DNA of 25,264 bases, taken from IMG/VR virus record IMGVR_UViG_3300025769_000770, positions 1-25,264 of that record, one strand, 5' to 3'. The position numbers and the translations under genes were made by a program. Shown here piece by piece: positions 14,904-22,789 of this stretch. The number at the start of each line of letters is the position of its first letter. Position 1 is the stretch's first letter. The notes below the pieces were generated by a model. That model made no database searches. It saw only the letters and a list, made by a program, of their open reading frames with translations, and was not told where the DNA came from. Source of the DNA: a virus.

Positions 14904-16367
14904 ATGAGTAGTTGTAAACTAGTAATCAAAGACGAAGTGAATGTGAAGTTCGAGAACCTCAGTCTCGAGTGGAGGAAGAGACTATCCAACAAGTTCAAAT
15001 ACGAGATACCATACGCGAGGCATCTACCCGCGGTTAAACTGGGTAGGTGGGATGGCAAGGTCAGTTTCTTTGGTCTTGGAGGAACAACATACCTAAACCT
15101 CGTAGACCAGATACTGCCCATACTGGAGGATGGCGGGGTGTACGTGGATTTCGAGGATCACAGGGAACAGCACAACTTCGAGTTCAAGGCAGTAGACAAG
15201 GACTACCTAGCACACATTACATGGCCCCACAACCATCCATGTGCTGGACAACCAATACAACTCAGAGACTATCAGGTTGAGACCATAAACAAGTTCATCG
15301 AGAATCCACAGTGCATACAGGAGATAGCCACAGGAGCCGGTAAGACCATAATCACCGCGGCGTTGTGTCAACTGGTGGAACCCTACGGCAGGACACTGAC
15401 CATCGTACCCAACAAGAGTTTGGTCACACAGACCGAAGAAGACTTCCTGGCGTGTAATCTAGACGTTGGTGTGTACTATGGTGACAGAAAGGAACTGGGT
15501 AGATTCAACACCATAGCAACCTGGCAAAGTCTTAACGTACTAGAAAAAAAAGCAAAGGACGAACACACAACAGAATTCTTAGAAGCTATACAGGGCATTA
15601 ACACAATAATCATAGATGAGGTTCACATGGCCAAAGCCGACGTGTTGAAGAGATTGCTTACAGGACCATTCGCACACTGTGGCATACGTTGGGGACTGAC
15701 AGGCACCGTGCCAAAGGCAGACTACGAATTTATGGGTTTGAAATGTAGCATAGGTGAGGTGGCCAACAGGATACAGGCTAGTGAACTCCAAGATAAAGGA
15801 GTGTTGGCCAATTGCCACGTCAATGTACTACAGACACAGGATCACCCACAGTTCAAGACCTACGGTGAGGAGTTAAAATGGCTCACAACCGATGATACTA
15901 GAATGACGTGGGTGTCGCGTACAATCGAAAGCATAGCGACGTCGGGCAACACACTGATACTCGTAGACAGGATATCCGCCGGAGAGATCTTGGAGAAGAA
16001 AATCAAGGATGCGGTGTTCGTGTCCGGAGCAACCAAAAACACAGATAGGAAGGAACAATACGATGAAGTATCTACTGCTACAAATAAGGTTATCATTGCC
16101 ACATATGGAGTTGCCGCTGTTGGCATTAACATTCCTAGGATTTTCAATCTTGTTCTCATAGAACCTGGTAAGTCATTTGTTAGGGTGATACAGAGCATAG
16201 GACGTGGGATCAGGAAAGCGGAAGACAAGGACAGTGTGCAGATCTGGGACATTACCAGCAGTTGCAAGTTTGCAAAAAGACATCTAGGGGCAAGGAAAAA
16301 GTTTTACAAAGAGGCCAATTACCCGTATAATATAGAAAAGATAGATTATGAAAATCCTTACACTTGA
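14904..16367 (+). CDS. uvsW: UvsW-type superfamily 2 helicase
   Basis: T4 UvsW is an SF2 ATPase that unwinds R-loops and branched DNA, drives fork regression and controls origin use late in infection. This 487-aa protein carries the motifs in order: an N-terminal domain with RWDGKVSFFGLGG (48-60), Q-motif-like QLRDYQVETINKF (119-131), Walker A ATGAGKT (142-148), DEVH (238-241), LTGT (265-268), the AAVGINIPR segment (404-412) and motif VI QSIGRGIRK (430-438). The N-terminal WDGK segment is characteristic of UvsW. The last 20 bases overlap the next gene. It is the second gene of the promoter-13506 operon. Confidence 0.93.
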   Translation: MSSCKLVIKDEVNVKFENLSLEWRKRLSNKFKYEIPYARHLPAVKLGRWDGKVSFFGLGGTTYLNLVDQILPILEDGGVYVDFEDHREQHNFEFKAVDKDYLAHITWPHNHPCAGQPIQLRDYQVETINKFIENPQCIQEIATGAGKTIITAALCQLVEPYGRTLTIVPNKSLVTQTEEDFLACNLDVGVYYGDRKELGRFNTIATWQSLNVLEKKAKDEHTTEFLEAIQGINTIIIDEVHMAKADVLKRLLTGPFAHCGIRWGLTGTVPKADYEFMGLKCSIGEVANRIQASELQDKGVLANCHVNVLQTQDHPQFKTYGEELKWLTTDDTRMTWVSRTIESIATSGNTLILVDRISAGEILEKKIKDAVFVSGATKNTDRKEQYDEVSTATNKVIIATYGVAAVGINIPRIFNLVLIEPGKSFVRVIQSIGRGIRKAEDKDSVQIWDITSSCKFAKRHLGARKKFYKEANYPYNIEKIDYENPYT

Positions 16368-16851
16368 TGACAGGACCTACAAACTGGAAAAGATACCTGA
16401 ATGGGTAGATGAGAAATTGAGATTTGCGGTATTGGACAATTCTGACCCCAACAATCCAGACTTCTTCTACATACCTTTGATATTCCTAGAAAGTTTCAAC
16501 GCACCAGCGGCGGTGTTAGAAATAGGAGATCACAAGATCAAGATGCCACTGGACTGGAAAATGCTGATAGGAGAGGCGGGACAATCAGAGATGCATGTGC
16601 TACCAATAACCAGTCTCAATGACAGAGGATTTGATGCATTCACGTTCAATCCTTTATCAAGCACCAAACCAGAATTCATGCCCATAGATGTGGTCGACAT
16701 TTATACTGAAGTAAAATGGTACTTCCCAAAGATCAAGTCAGGACAGATGTTAGCGGTGCCACTGACTAACGGACGTAGACCTATGTGTGCCTATTTTGTT
16801 AAAGATATATCTCGACAGTGCGAGCAGGTAGACTATGGCTCAGTCTGGTAG
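16348..16851 (+). CDS. Hypothetical protein after uvsW
   Basis: This 167-aa protein has no motif I can name. It reads as a compact soluble alpha/beta protein, with several aromatic and proline residues (FFYIPLIFLESFNAP, WKMLIGEAGQSEMHVLPI). It starts with a short strand, MKILTLDDRTYKLEKI. It overlaps uvsW by 20 bases and the next gene by 17, a spacing shared by several junctions here, and so is part of one translationally linked operon. Context suggests a role around replication or recombination, but the sequence shows none. Confidence 0.78.
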   Translation: MKILTLDDRTYKLEKIPEWVDEKLRFAVLDNSDPNNPDFFYIPLIFLESFNAPAAVLEIGDHKIKMPLDWKMLIGEAGQSEMHVLPITSLNDRGFDAFTFNPLSSTKPEFMPIDVVDIYTEVKWYFPKIKSGQMLAVPLTNGRRPMCAYFVKDISRQCEQVDYGSVW

Positions 16852-17068
16852 ACGAACTATAACCATAGACGCACCTGTTTTAATAACCAGCAACAAGATC
16901 GCAGTGTGGATGGACGAGCATTGGATGAGAGATTTCTTTGATTGGTTAAGGAAAAATAAATTCAAGATTTCGGCTATGAATCACCAGCAAAAGAAAATAA
17001 AATTAACTTTCGTAGATGCCAAGGAGTGCACTATGTTTGGATTAAAATATGCCAGCAAAAAAAAGTAA
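16835..17068 (+). CDS. Small hypothetical protein
   Basis: This 77-aa protein is rich in Lys and aromatic residues, with a WMDEHWMRDFFDWLRKNKFKI segment that should form an amphipathic helix, followed by KIKLTFVDAKECTMF. It ends with a basic tail, ASKKK. It overlaps the upstream gene by 17 bases and gp62 by 20, so it is a real operon member by context. No family is recognised. A small protein directly before the clamp-loader subunit could be an interaction partner, which is inference. Confidence 0.65.
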   Translation: MAQSGRRTITIDAPVLITSNKIAVWMDEHWMRDFFDWLRKNKFKISAMNHQQKKIKLTFVDAKECTMFGLKYASKKK

Positions 17069-17507
17069 CACAAAGAAATTTTTTGATCTCAGGAACGGGT
17101 TGAAGGCCGTGGACTTCAGGAACAAAGACTACTATGACAGGATAGACGACAAAGAGAAATCTTTGTACAGCCCTTACATGTTGATGAGATATGTGTCCAG
17201 CTGTTCGTCAAAAGATCAATTCTACGTGGAACACTACGTGGAGATGGTGAACGAGTGCGTGAACAAACACTGTTTCACCCTGGGCAAACACAAGAAACTG
17301 TTATGGATACTGACCGCCATGTGTGGCGCATTACAACAGCAGTTTCATCCATGGATAAAACCCATGAAACGTGTGCCAAACAAATCGTTGAAGAAATTAC
17401 AGGAGATCTATCCCACTTGGAAAGAGACCGATCTCGAGACACTGGACAAAGTGATAACTGACAGGGAACTAGAGGAGCTGATAGAAGCACATGGCATCGA
17501 CAAATAA
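17049..17507 (+). CDS. 62: Clamp-loader small subunit, gp62-like
   Basis: T4 gp62 is the small subunit that with four gp44 subunits loads the gp45 sliding clamp. This 152-aa protein matches the short form of marine T4-like phages: after a basic N-terminus comes an EKSLYSPYMLMRYVSS segment (53-68), in the place of the YNPFMVNRSLSY-like motif. It then continues with VEHYVEMVNECVN, a KKLLWILTAMCG segment, and a KPMKRVPNKSLKKLQEIYP stretch that ends in helices with basic and acidic residues. It overlaps neighbours by 20 and 17 bases. gp44, gp45 and gp43 are not in this window. The call rests on motif likeness and operon context. Confidence 0.65.
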   Translation: MPAKKSNTKKFFDLRNGLKAVDFRNKDYYDRIDDKEKSLYSPYMLMRYVSSCSSKDQFYVEHYVEMVNECVNKHCFTLGKHKKLLWILTAMCGALQQQFHPWIKPMKRVPNKSLKKLQEIYPTWKETDLETLDKVITDRELEELIEAHGIDK

Positions 17508-18174
17508 ATGCACCTACTGTAGCAAGGAGTTTGCCAAGGAGAGGACTTTACAGGTACACCTATGCGAACCAAAGAGGAGATACCTACAGCGAGATGAGAA
17601 GTGGGTGGTCAACGCATTCATGGTGTTCCAGAGGTTCTACAAGATACACCAACACAACGCCAAGGACAGGACCTATGATGACTTCGTCAAGAGTCCCTAC
17701 TACAACGCTTTTGTGAAATTTGGTAGATACATCATGCACATCAACCCTTTGTATCCAGACAAGTACATAGACTTCGTGTTGAAATCAAAGATCAAACTAG
17801 ACCACTGGGCCAGGGATGATCTGTACGAGGAGTATCTGATCGAAACACTGAAGACGGAACCCGTGGAGGCCGCGCTTCAGCGTAGCATAGCCACAATGAT
17901 GGACTGGGCCACGGAACAACACGCACAGTGGTCCGACTACTTCAGATTGGTCAACACCAACAGGGCAGTGCAACACATACAGCAGGGCGCCATCAGTCCA
18001 TGGCTGTTGCTAGGTTGCGAAGCAGGCAAGAAAATGTTAAAATCATTCAACGACGAACAACTACAGATGATAGAAAGATTCATAAACCCAAGTTTTTGGC
18101 CCAGCAAGTTGAAGAGCTATCCGGCCGACCTCATGCTGGTCAAGGAAACAGCCAAGGAGGCCAAAATTGTCTAA
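17491..18174 (+). CDS. Zinc-finger-like hypothetical protein
   Basis: This 227-aa protein begins with a zinc-finger-like pattern, Cys7-X2-Cys10-X12-His23-X-Cys25, in CTYCSKEFAKERTLQVHLC. The spacing CxxC...HxC is not the classic C2H2 HxxxH, so zinc binding is plausible but unproved. The rest is an alpha-helical domain with many aromatic residues (WVVNAFMVFQRFYKIHQHN, MDWATEQHAQWSDYFRLV). I know no function. It sits between gp62 and the mini DnaE-like gene and overlaps gp62 by 17 bases. DNA binding through the finger would suit the operon. Confidence 0.7.
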   Translation: MASTNKCTYCSKEFAKERTLQVHLCEPKRRYLQRDEKWVVNAFMVFQRFYKIHQHNAKDRTYDDFVKSPYYNAFVKFGRYIMHINPLYPDKYIDFVLKSKIKLDHWARDDLYEEYLIETLKTEPVEAALQRSIATMMDWATEQHAQWSDYFRLVNTNRAVQHIQQGAISPWLLLGCEAGKKMLKSFNDEQLQMIERFINPSFWPSKLKSYPADLMLVKETAKEAKIV

Positions 18175-18400
18175 GATTGATCTAGAGATAGCGGACAGTT
18201 TGGATTTCGAAGACGGAGATTGTGCAGTGGTCATAAAAGAAGATGGATCGATCGGAAGGGTAATAATGCCGGACATAAACAGAAATGTTTTGGAATCGGA
18301 AGGATACAGGAAACTTTTAGACGTGTTGGAAGTCTTACAGCCAGGATCACGTGACAAAATGATACAACACGCCGAAAAGGGAAAAGGGAGTATGCACTGA
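18167..18400 (+). CDS. Small hypothetical protein with TTG start
   Basis: This 77-aa protein begins at TTG (18167), overlapping the previous stop by 8 bases, with no in-frame ATG near. The product starts SKIDLEIADSLDFEDGDCAVVIKEDGS and continues to GRVIMPDINRNVLESEGYRKLLDVLEVLQPGSR, a neat alpha/beta-like sequence. Its stop and the next start share one base (TGATG). The family is not recognised. Its fixed place directly before the mini DnaE-like gene hints at a linked role. Confidence 0.65.
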   Translation: MSKIDLEIADSLDFEDGDCAVVIKEDGSIGRVIMPDINRNVLESEGYRKLLDVLEVLQPGSRDKMIQHAEKGKGSMH

Positions 18401-18990
18401 TGCCTGATGTGGACATAGATTTCTTTGACAGAGACGGGGTGTTGAAACTTTTCAAGCATACGCCGGCATCGATAATCAAAGACGGCAAGACCGAGAAACA
18501 CAAGACGGGGGTATACTTCCATGCGGTGCCTGAACATCCTGTGACAGGAAACTCCTCGTTGGATTACAAGAAAGCCGAGAATCGAGGTTACTTCAAGATC
18601 GACATGCTGAATGTAAACATATACAAGGAAGTGAAATCAGAACAGGAACTTGTGGAACTCATGATACAGGAGCCCGACTGGGACATGCTAAAGGATCCAA
18701 AGACTGTGGAGAACCTGTTCCACCTTAACGGACACTTCAACATAGTTTCCAAACTAGAGCCAAAGAACATCGAACAACTGGCCGCCGTGTTGGCCATAAT
18801 ACGTCCCGCTAAGAGGCACTTGATGTACAAGGACTGGCAGGACATAATGAAGGAAGTGTGGACAAAGCCCACAGACGGATCCTACTTCTTCAAGAAATCA
18901 CACGCCATAGCCTACGCACAGGCAATTGTGGTACAGATGAATCTGATCACCAGAGCTAAATATAGTTTTGATGCTACATCAAAAAACTAA
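18400..18990 (+). CDS. Miniature DnaE-like protein (196 aa)
   Basis: The protein begins MPDVDIDF, the palm motif of bacterial replicative polymerase DnaE. Later segments follow the order of DnaE motifs: a DYKKAENRGYFKIDML stretch (55-70), where Asp68 aligns with the third catalytic Asp of DnaE; an LEPKNIEQLAAVLAIIRP stretch (119-136) like the LxPxxxxDLxALxALxRP of DnaE; and FFKKSHAIAYA (163-173) like its FNKSHAAAYA. All three carboxylates (Asp3, Asp5, Asp68) are present, yet the protein is less than a fifth of normal DnaE length (about 1,100 aa). PHP, fingers, beta-binding and OB regions are missing. It could be a reduced polymerase, a clamp or primer-related accessory, or a non-catalytic relic. 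Similar short proteins may occur in related marine phages. Confidence 0.7.
   Translation: MPDVDIDFFDRDGVLKLFKHTPASIIKDGKTEKHKTGVYFHAVPEHPVTGNSSLDYKKAENRGYFKIDMLNVNIYKEVKSEQELVELMIQEPDWDMLKDPKTVENLFHLNGHFNIVSKLEPKNIEQLAAVLAIIRPAKRHLMYKDWQDIMKEVWTKPTDGSYFFKKSHAIAYAQAIVVQMNLITRAKYSFDATSKN
18966..18984. repeat. Perfect 8-bp inverted repeat (hairpin) covering a start codon
   Basis: TTTTGATG (18966-18973) and CATCAAAA (18977-18984) are exact reverse complements separated by CTA. In RNA they could form a short A/U-rich hairpin at the end of the mini DnaE-like gene. The ATG of the 51-aa ORF (18971-18973) lies inside the left arm. There is no U tract after the stem on either strand, so it is a poor classical terminator. 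It may instead regulate that start codon or protect the mRNA end. Confidence 0.45.
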
Positions 18991-19126
18991 AAAAAAGACA
19001 CCCAAACATATTAGTAAAAAACATCGCAGTTCAATTCACTCCGAGCACAGATCATATCAGCCAAACAACACGTTGACCAAGTACGTGGAAAGAGTGAACG
19101 GTATAAACTGTACTGAAAAAAACTAA
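18971..19126 (+). CDS. Possible 51-aa basic protein
   Basis: An open frame from ATG at 18971 to TAA at 19124-19126 encodes 51 residues. It starts MLHQKTKKKTPKHISKKHRS and ends KYVERVNGINCTEKN, and is rich in Lys, His and Ser. It overlaps the mini DnaE-like gene by 20 bases, the same style of overlap seen elsewhere here, and touches the end of the convergent minus-strand gene. No Shine-Dalgarno is obvious, and its start lies in the hairpin. A strongly basic short protein could bind nucleic acid. It is not recognised and may be chance. Confidence 0.45.
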   Translation: MLHQKTKKKTPKHISKKHRSSIHSEHRSYQPNNTLTKYVERVNGINCTEKN

Positions 19127-19497
19127 ACGGGTTTACGGACCAACTGTATTGTTCTACGTTTGACACGTTTCTTGGATATGTCTAGTAAACGAACAGTGGG
19201 GCCTTCTTGGATTTCAACATCCTTTGCATTCAAAGTTACCAAAGTTGAACGGAAATATCGGAAGTCTCCTTTGAGAAAAATATTGATTGGTAACTTTCGA
19301 TTTGATTCGTGCCACCAAGTTTCTCCGCATTTGAGAAAATGTATCTTTTCTTGCTGTAGAATCAGTTTGCCATAATCATAGAAACTGATCACATTCGCAT
19401 CCTCGTTCTGGATTATGCCAACATATTCGAGATCACCCTTCCGGATCAGGCTTAGAAAGGGAAATTTATCCCTCAGGGTTTGAAAAATCTCGTTCAT
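19123..19497 (-). CDS. Hypothetical protein, minus strand
   Basis: This 124-aa protein has an LRKGDLEYVGIIQNEDANVISFYDYGKL-like beta-rich N-terminal half (my reading of residues 18-45), a GETWWHESNRKLPINIFLKGDFRYF segment and a basic end (ISKKRVKRRTIQLVRKPV). The paired tryptophans, Pro and basic tail suggest a small folded protein that may bind nucleic acid, though no domain is recognised. The ATG start is at 19497; its 5' end borders the late promoter for the virion-type gene, on the other strand. It is the only minus-strand gene between the two replication clusters. Confidence 0.75.
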   Translation of the reverse strand: MNEIFQTLRDKFPFLSLIRKGDLEYVGIIQNEDANVISFYDYGKLILQQEKIHFLKCGETWWHESNRKLPINIFLKGDFRYFRSTLVTLNAKDVEIQEGPTVRLLDISKKRVKRRTIQLVRKPV

Positions 19498-19505
19498 TCT
19501 ATATC

Positions 19506-19513
19506 TATAAATA
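19506..19513 (+). promoter_or_regulatory. T4-type late promoter TATAAATA
   Basis: TATAAATA is the exact consensus -10 box of T4 late promoters, recognised by the gp55 sigma factor with the sliding clamp. It lies 16 bases before the ATG of the virion-type gene at 19530, so the start of transcription would be near 19519. No matching -35 box is expected for late promoters. It is the only exact plus-strand copy I found in the gaps between genes here. Confidence 0.75.
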
Positions 19514-19529
19514 CTGTTAAATATGTACT

Positions 19530-20333
19530 ATGCAAACAGTCTCAAGGTATTTACTGAATCAATTGGTAATAGCCTACATAAATGGTTATCACGGGAGGAA
19601 CTCCAAAGTGTACGATAGACGCCTTACATTACACAGGGGTGTGAACAATCCCATCACTTTCACGTTCAAGAACGAGGACCAAAAGGCCCAAGATATAACG
19701 GCCAAGACCTACGAGTTCAACATGATAGATACTGAAAGCAAGAAAGCGGTGCTGACAAAGACACTGACCATACTTGACGACGGATCGACTGTGAGCTCTA
19801 GAGGTGATGCGAGCTGTACGATAACTGAGGGCGATCTATTACCCCTAGATGCCAAATTCTACAATTTTTCCGTAAAAGAAGTCAAATCAGACGGAAGTAG
19901 GGAAGTCACATACGCCGACACAGGATATGCCGCGGCGGGAACCGTGGAGCTGTTAGATGGAGCATATCCGGAGTTCGTGGCAAGCACAGCAGTTACCAGT
20001 TTCACGTCAGCACAAGGACCATTAACATACACCTCGGGATCCATTGACGCAAGACCAGGCATAAACAACAACAAGGCCTTGCACACCATTGCCGTTTACA
20101 CCAAGAATTTTTCCGGGAGTATGAGGGTACAGGGAACAATGAGTTCAACACCAGGAGCCGGAGACTGGTTTGATATCACAATGGACGGCGAAGCAAGTGC
20201 TACCAATACGTTCACAAATTCCACAACTGTTACCAACTACAACTTCACAGGCGTATACCACAACATCAGATTTACATGGGGCAACGATTCAGGTAATACC
20301 GGCCTGATTGACAAAATACTCTACAGACAGTAA
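19530..20333 (+). CDS. Virion-type beta-rich protein (baseplate or tail-associated)
   Basis: This 267-aa protein is rich in Ser, Thr, Gly and Asn, with repeated beta-strand patterns, as in phage tail, fibre or baseplate proteins. The first part, DRRLTLHRGVNNPITFTFKNEDQKA and later ITEGDLLPLDAKFYNFSVKEV, resembles N-terminal beta-sandwich domains of baseplate proteins. The C-terminal part, with FSGSMRVQGTMSSTPGAGDWFDI and VYHNIRFTWGNDSGNTG, looks like a second beta-sandwich, possibly carbohydrate binding. Its exact late promoter supports a structural role, although it lies among replication genes. The precise part of the virion cannot be told. Confidence 0.7.
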   Translation: MQTVSRYLLNQLVIAYINGYHGRNSKVYDRRLTLHRGVNNPITFTFKNEDQKAQDITAKTYEFNMIDTESKKAVLTKTLTILDDGSTVSSRGDASCTITEGDLLPLDAKFYNFSVKEVKSDGSREVTYADTGYAAAGTVELLDGAYPEFVASTAVTSFTSAQGPLTYTSGSIDARPGINNNKALHTIAVYTKNFSGSMRVQGTMSSTPGAGDWFDITMDGEASATNTFTNSTTVTNYNFTGVYHNIRFTWGNDSGNTGLIDKILYRQ

Positions 20334-20343
20334 AATATAGTTT

Positions 20344-21357
20344 ATGAACCTGATCCAGAACACAATTCTGACTAGCCTACCTGCGAACAAGAAAAAGACA
20401 CCCAGTGGGTGGATCAGTTTCAACGCACCTTGTTGTGTGTACAATGGCGAGACAGCAGACAAGAAGAAACGTGGCGGCATTATGACCAGCGCTGATGGTA
20501 CTATAAGTTATCACTGTTTCAACTGCGGCTTCAAGACCAGTTACGTGATTGGTCGTAAACTGACTTACAAGATGAGGCAGTTCATGAGCTACATAGGAAT
20601 ACCCGAAGACACAATCAAGAAATTGGCCATAGAGGCCATGCGTGAAGAAGAAAGTGACATCAAGTACGAGAAGAAAAAATTTGTCACCTTCAAGAAGAAA
20701 TCACTGCCAAAGAACACACACAAACTGGACGTGTGGTTGGAGAAGTATGTGGCCAATGATTTAACCGAACAGCAATGGAGGAAGATCGACGGACTACTGA
20801 AATATATCGAGGGCAGAGGTATCGGCGCCGACTGGTATGACTTCATGTACTCGCCTGACAAGATGTGGGACATACATCAGAGACTGTTGATCCCATTTTA
20901 CTGGAAGGGAGAAGTGGTCGGATACACAGGTCGGGTGTTCGAGGAATCACGTGCCGTCAAGTACTACACAGACGTGTGGCCGGGTTACGTGTTCAACATG
21001 GACGCACAGGACTGGACGAGGAAGTTCGTGTTGGTCACCGAAGGACCGTTCGATGCCATAGCCGTTTCTGGTGTGAGCATCTTGGGATCAGAGGTAAATG
21101 AAACACAAAAAGAATTGATAGACGGCTTAGGAAGACAGGTGATCGTGGTGCCCGACAGGGATGCACCAGGACAGAAACTAGTGGACCAGGCCACCGAGTT
21201 TGGGTGGAGCGTGGCATTTCCAGAATGGGACAAAACGGTTGGCGACGTGGCGGATGCTGTGTTAAAATATGGTAGACTGTTTACTATTCAATCAATACTG
21301 AAGACCACGGAATCAAGTAAACTAAAAATAGATTTAAAGAGAAGGATGTATGGCTGA
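20344..21357 (+). CDS. 61: DNA primase gp61-like
   Basis: T4 gp61 makes RNA primers with the gp41 helicase. This 337-aa protein has an N-terminal zinc-ribbon-like region: a Cys pair at 30-31 and Cys58-X2-Cys61 in YHCFNCGFKTSY. The central part contains YIEGRGIGADWYDF and GYTGRVFE, as in DnaG-type primases. A TOPRIM core follows, VLVTEGPFDAIAV (229-241) with the acidic Glu233, then VIVVPDRDAPGQ (266-277) with Asp271 and Asp273. The stop overlaps the gp41 start by 8 bases, which suits the primosome pair. The zinc ligands are read from pattern only. Confidence 0.9.
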   Translation: MNLIQNTILTSLPANKKKTPSGWISFNAPCCVYNGETADKKKRGGIMTSADGTISYHCFNCGFKTSYVIGRKLTYKMRQFMSYIGIPEDTIKKLAIEAMREEESDIKYEKKKFVTFKKKSLPKNTHKLDVWLEKYVANDLTEQQWRKIDGLLKYIEGRGIGADWYDFMYSPDKMWDIHQRLLIPFYWKGEVVGYTGRVFEESRAVKYYTDVWPGYVFNMDAQDWTRKFVLVTEGPFDAIAVSGVSILGSEVNETQKELIDGLGRQVIVVPDRDAPGQKLVDQATEFGWSVAFPEWDKTVGDVADAVLKYGRLFTIQSILKTTESSKLKIDLKRRMYG

Positions 21358-22789
21358 ATACACATTTGATGTACAGAAACTTTATATAGAGATGCTACTA
21401 GCAGATGCGGAATCATTTGCTAGGGCACAGAACATATTCAAGCCCGAGTCGTTTGATCGTAAACTACAACCCATAGCCAAGTTCGTCAAGGACTACATGG
21501 ACGAGTACAAGGTCATGCCAGATGTGGAACAGGTCAATGCCAAGCACGACATCAAACTGAAGTCGGCAAAGGACCTGGATCCAAGCCATTTCAATTGGTT
21601 GCTGGACGAGTTCGAGACATTCTCGAGACACAAGGCACTGGAACAAGCGATACTACAATCCGCAGACCTGTTGGAGAAGGGCGACTACGCTCCCGTCGAG
21701 GACATGGTCAAGGAAGCGGTCAACGTGGGACTGACCAGAGACCTTGGCACAGACTACTTTGAGGATCCCAAGGGAAGACTTGAGGCCCTCAAGGACAACA
21801 ACGGACAGATCAGCACTGGCTGGCAGAACCTAGACAAGAAACTGTTTGGCGGTTTCAACCGCGGAGAACTGAACATCTTTGCTGGTGGATCAGGCGCAGG
21901 AAAGAGTTTGTTCCTACAGAATCTTGCGGTGAACTGGGCACAGGCTGGTCTGAACGTTTGTTACATATCATTCGAGTTGAGTGAACAACTGACAGCGATG
22001 AGACTGGACGCAATGATGACCAACATTCCGACCAAACGGGTTTTTCCAGAGATAGACAACGTGGAGATGAAGGTCAAGATGTTGGCCAAGAAGTCTGGAC
22101 TGCTACAGATCAAATACCTGCCAAGTGGTAGCAACGTGCTGGACGTAAGGACGTATCTCAAGGAGCTGGAGCTCAAATCAAAGAAGAAGATAGACTGTAT
22201 CTTGATCGACTACCTGGATCTCATGATGCCCAAGAGCAAGAAGATATCCCCAGCGGACTTATTCATCAAGGACAAGTACGTGTCTGAGGAACTAAGGAAC
22301 TTGGTCGTGGAGAAACAGTGTGTGTTGGCCACAGCATCACAGTTGAACAGGGCATCTGTTGAGGAGATAGAGTTCGATCACAGCCACATATCAGGCGGAC
22401 TGTCCAAGATACAGACAGCAGACAACGTGATAGGTATATTCACATCGAGGGCAATGAAGGAACGTGGTAGGTATCAGATACAGTTCATGAAGACCAGATC
22501 CAGTTCGGGAGTGGGACAGAAGGTTGATCTGGAGTTTGATGTGGACAGTCTAAGGATAAGAGACCTAGCGGATGATCCGGAATACAAACAGTTTGACAAG
22601 CAGAGGAGCACCATATACGATAACCTCAAGAAGACATCTAAGGTAACAGGCGATGGAACACCCAAAGATGCCAGAGACGATGTGCCAGACCCCACCAAAG
22701 GCGACACGATAGGCAAAGTCAAGGCCACAGTGGAAGGCGGCAAACTGAGACAACTGCTCAACGAGTTACACTCAGATGAAGAACAGTAA
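21350..22789 (+). CDS. 41: Replicative helicase gp41-like (DnaB family)
   Basis: gp41 is the hexameric 5'-to-3' replicative helicase that unwinds the fork and works with gp61. The 479-aa protein has an N-terminal helical domain (1-140), then STGWQNLDKKLFGGFNRGELNIFAG, Walker A GGSGAGKS (179-186), YISFELSEQ (205-213), Walker B IDCILIDYLDLM (281-292), an ASQLNR segment and an HISGGLSKIQTADNVIGIF segment, as in RecA-fold DnaB proteins. The C-terminal tail is Lys/Asp-rich and flexible. It follows gp61 with an 8-base overlap and overlaps nth by 14 bases. Confidence 0.93.
   Translation: MAEYTFDVQKLYIEMLLADAESFARAQNIFKPESFDRKLQPIAKFVKDYMDEYKVMPDVEQVNAKHDIKLKSAKDLDPSHFNWLLDEFETFSRHKALEQAILQSADLLEKGDYAPVEDMVKEAVNVGLTRDLGTDYFEDPKGRLEALKDNNGQISTGWQNLDKKLFGGFNRGELNIFAGGSGAGKSLFLQNLAVNWAQAGLNVCYISFELSEQLTAMRLDAMMTNIPTKRVFPEIDNVEMKVKMLAKKSGLLQIKYLPSGSNVLDVRTYLKELELKSKKKIDCILIDYLDLMMPKSKKISPADLFIKDKYVSEELRNLVVEKQCVLATASQLNRASVEEIEFDHSHISGGLSKIQTADNVIGIFTSRAMKERGRYQIQFMKTRSSSGVGQKVDLEFDVDSLRIRDLADDPEYKQFDKQRSTIYDNLKKTSKVTGDGTPKDARDDVPDPTKGDTIGKVKATVEGGKLRQLLNELHSDEEQ

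Noticed and set aside
14363-15121. Long minus-strand open frame of 252 codons
   Set aside because: It runs antisense across the junction of two well supported plus-strand genes and its product has no recognisable motif.
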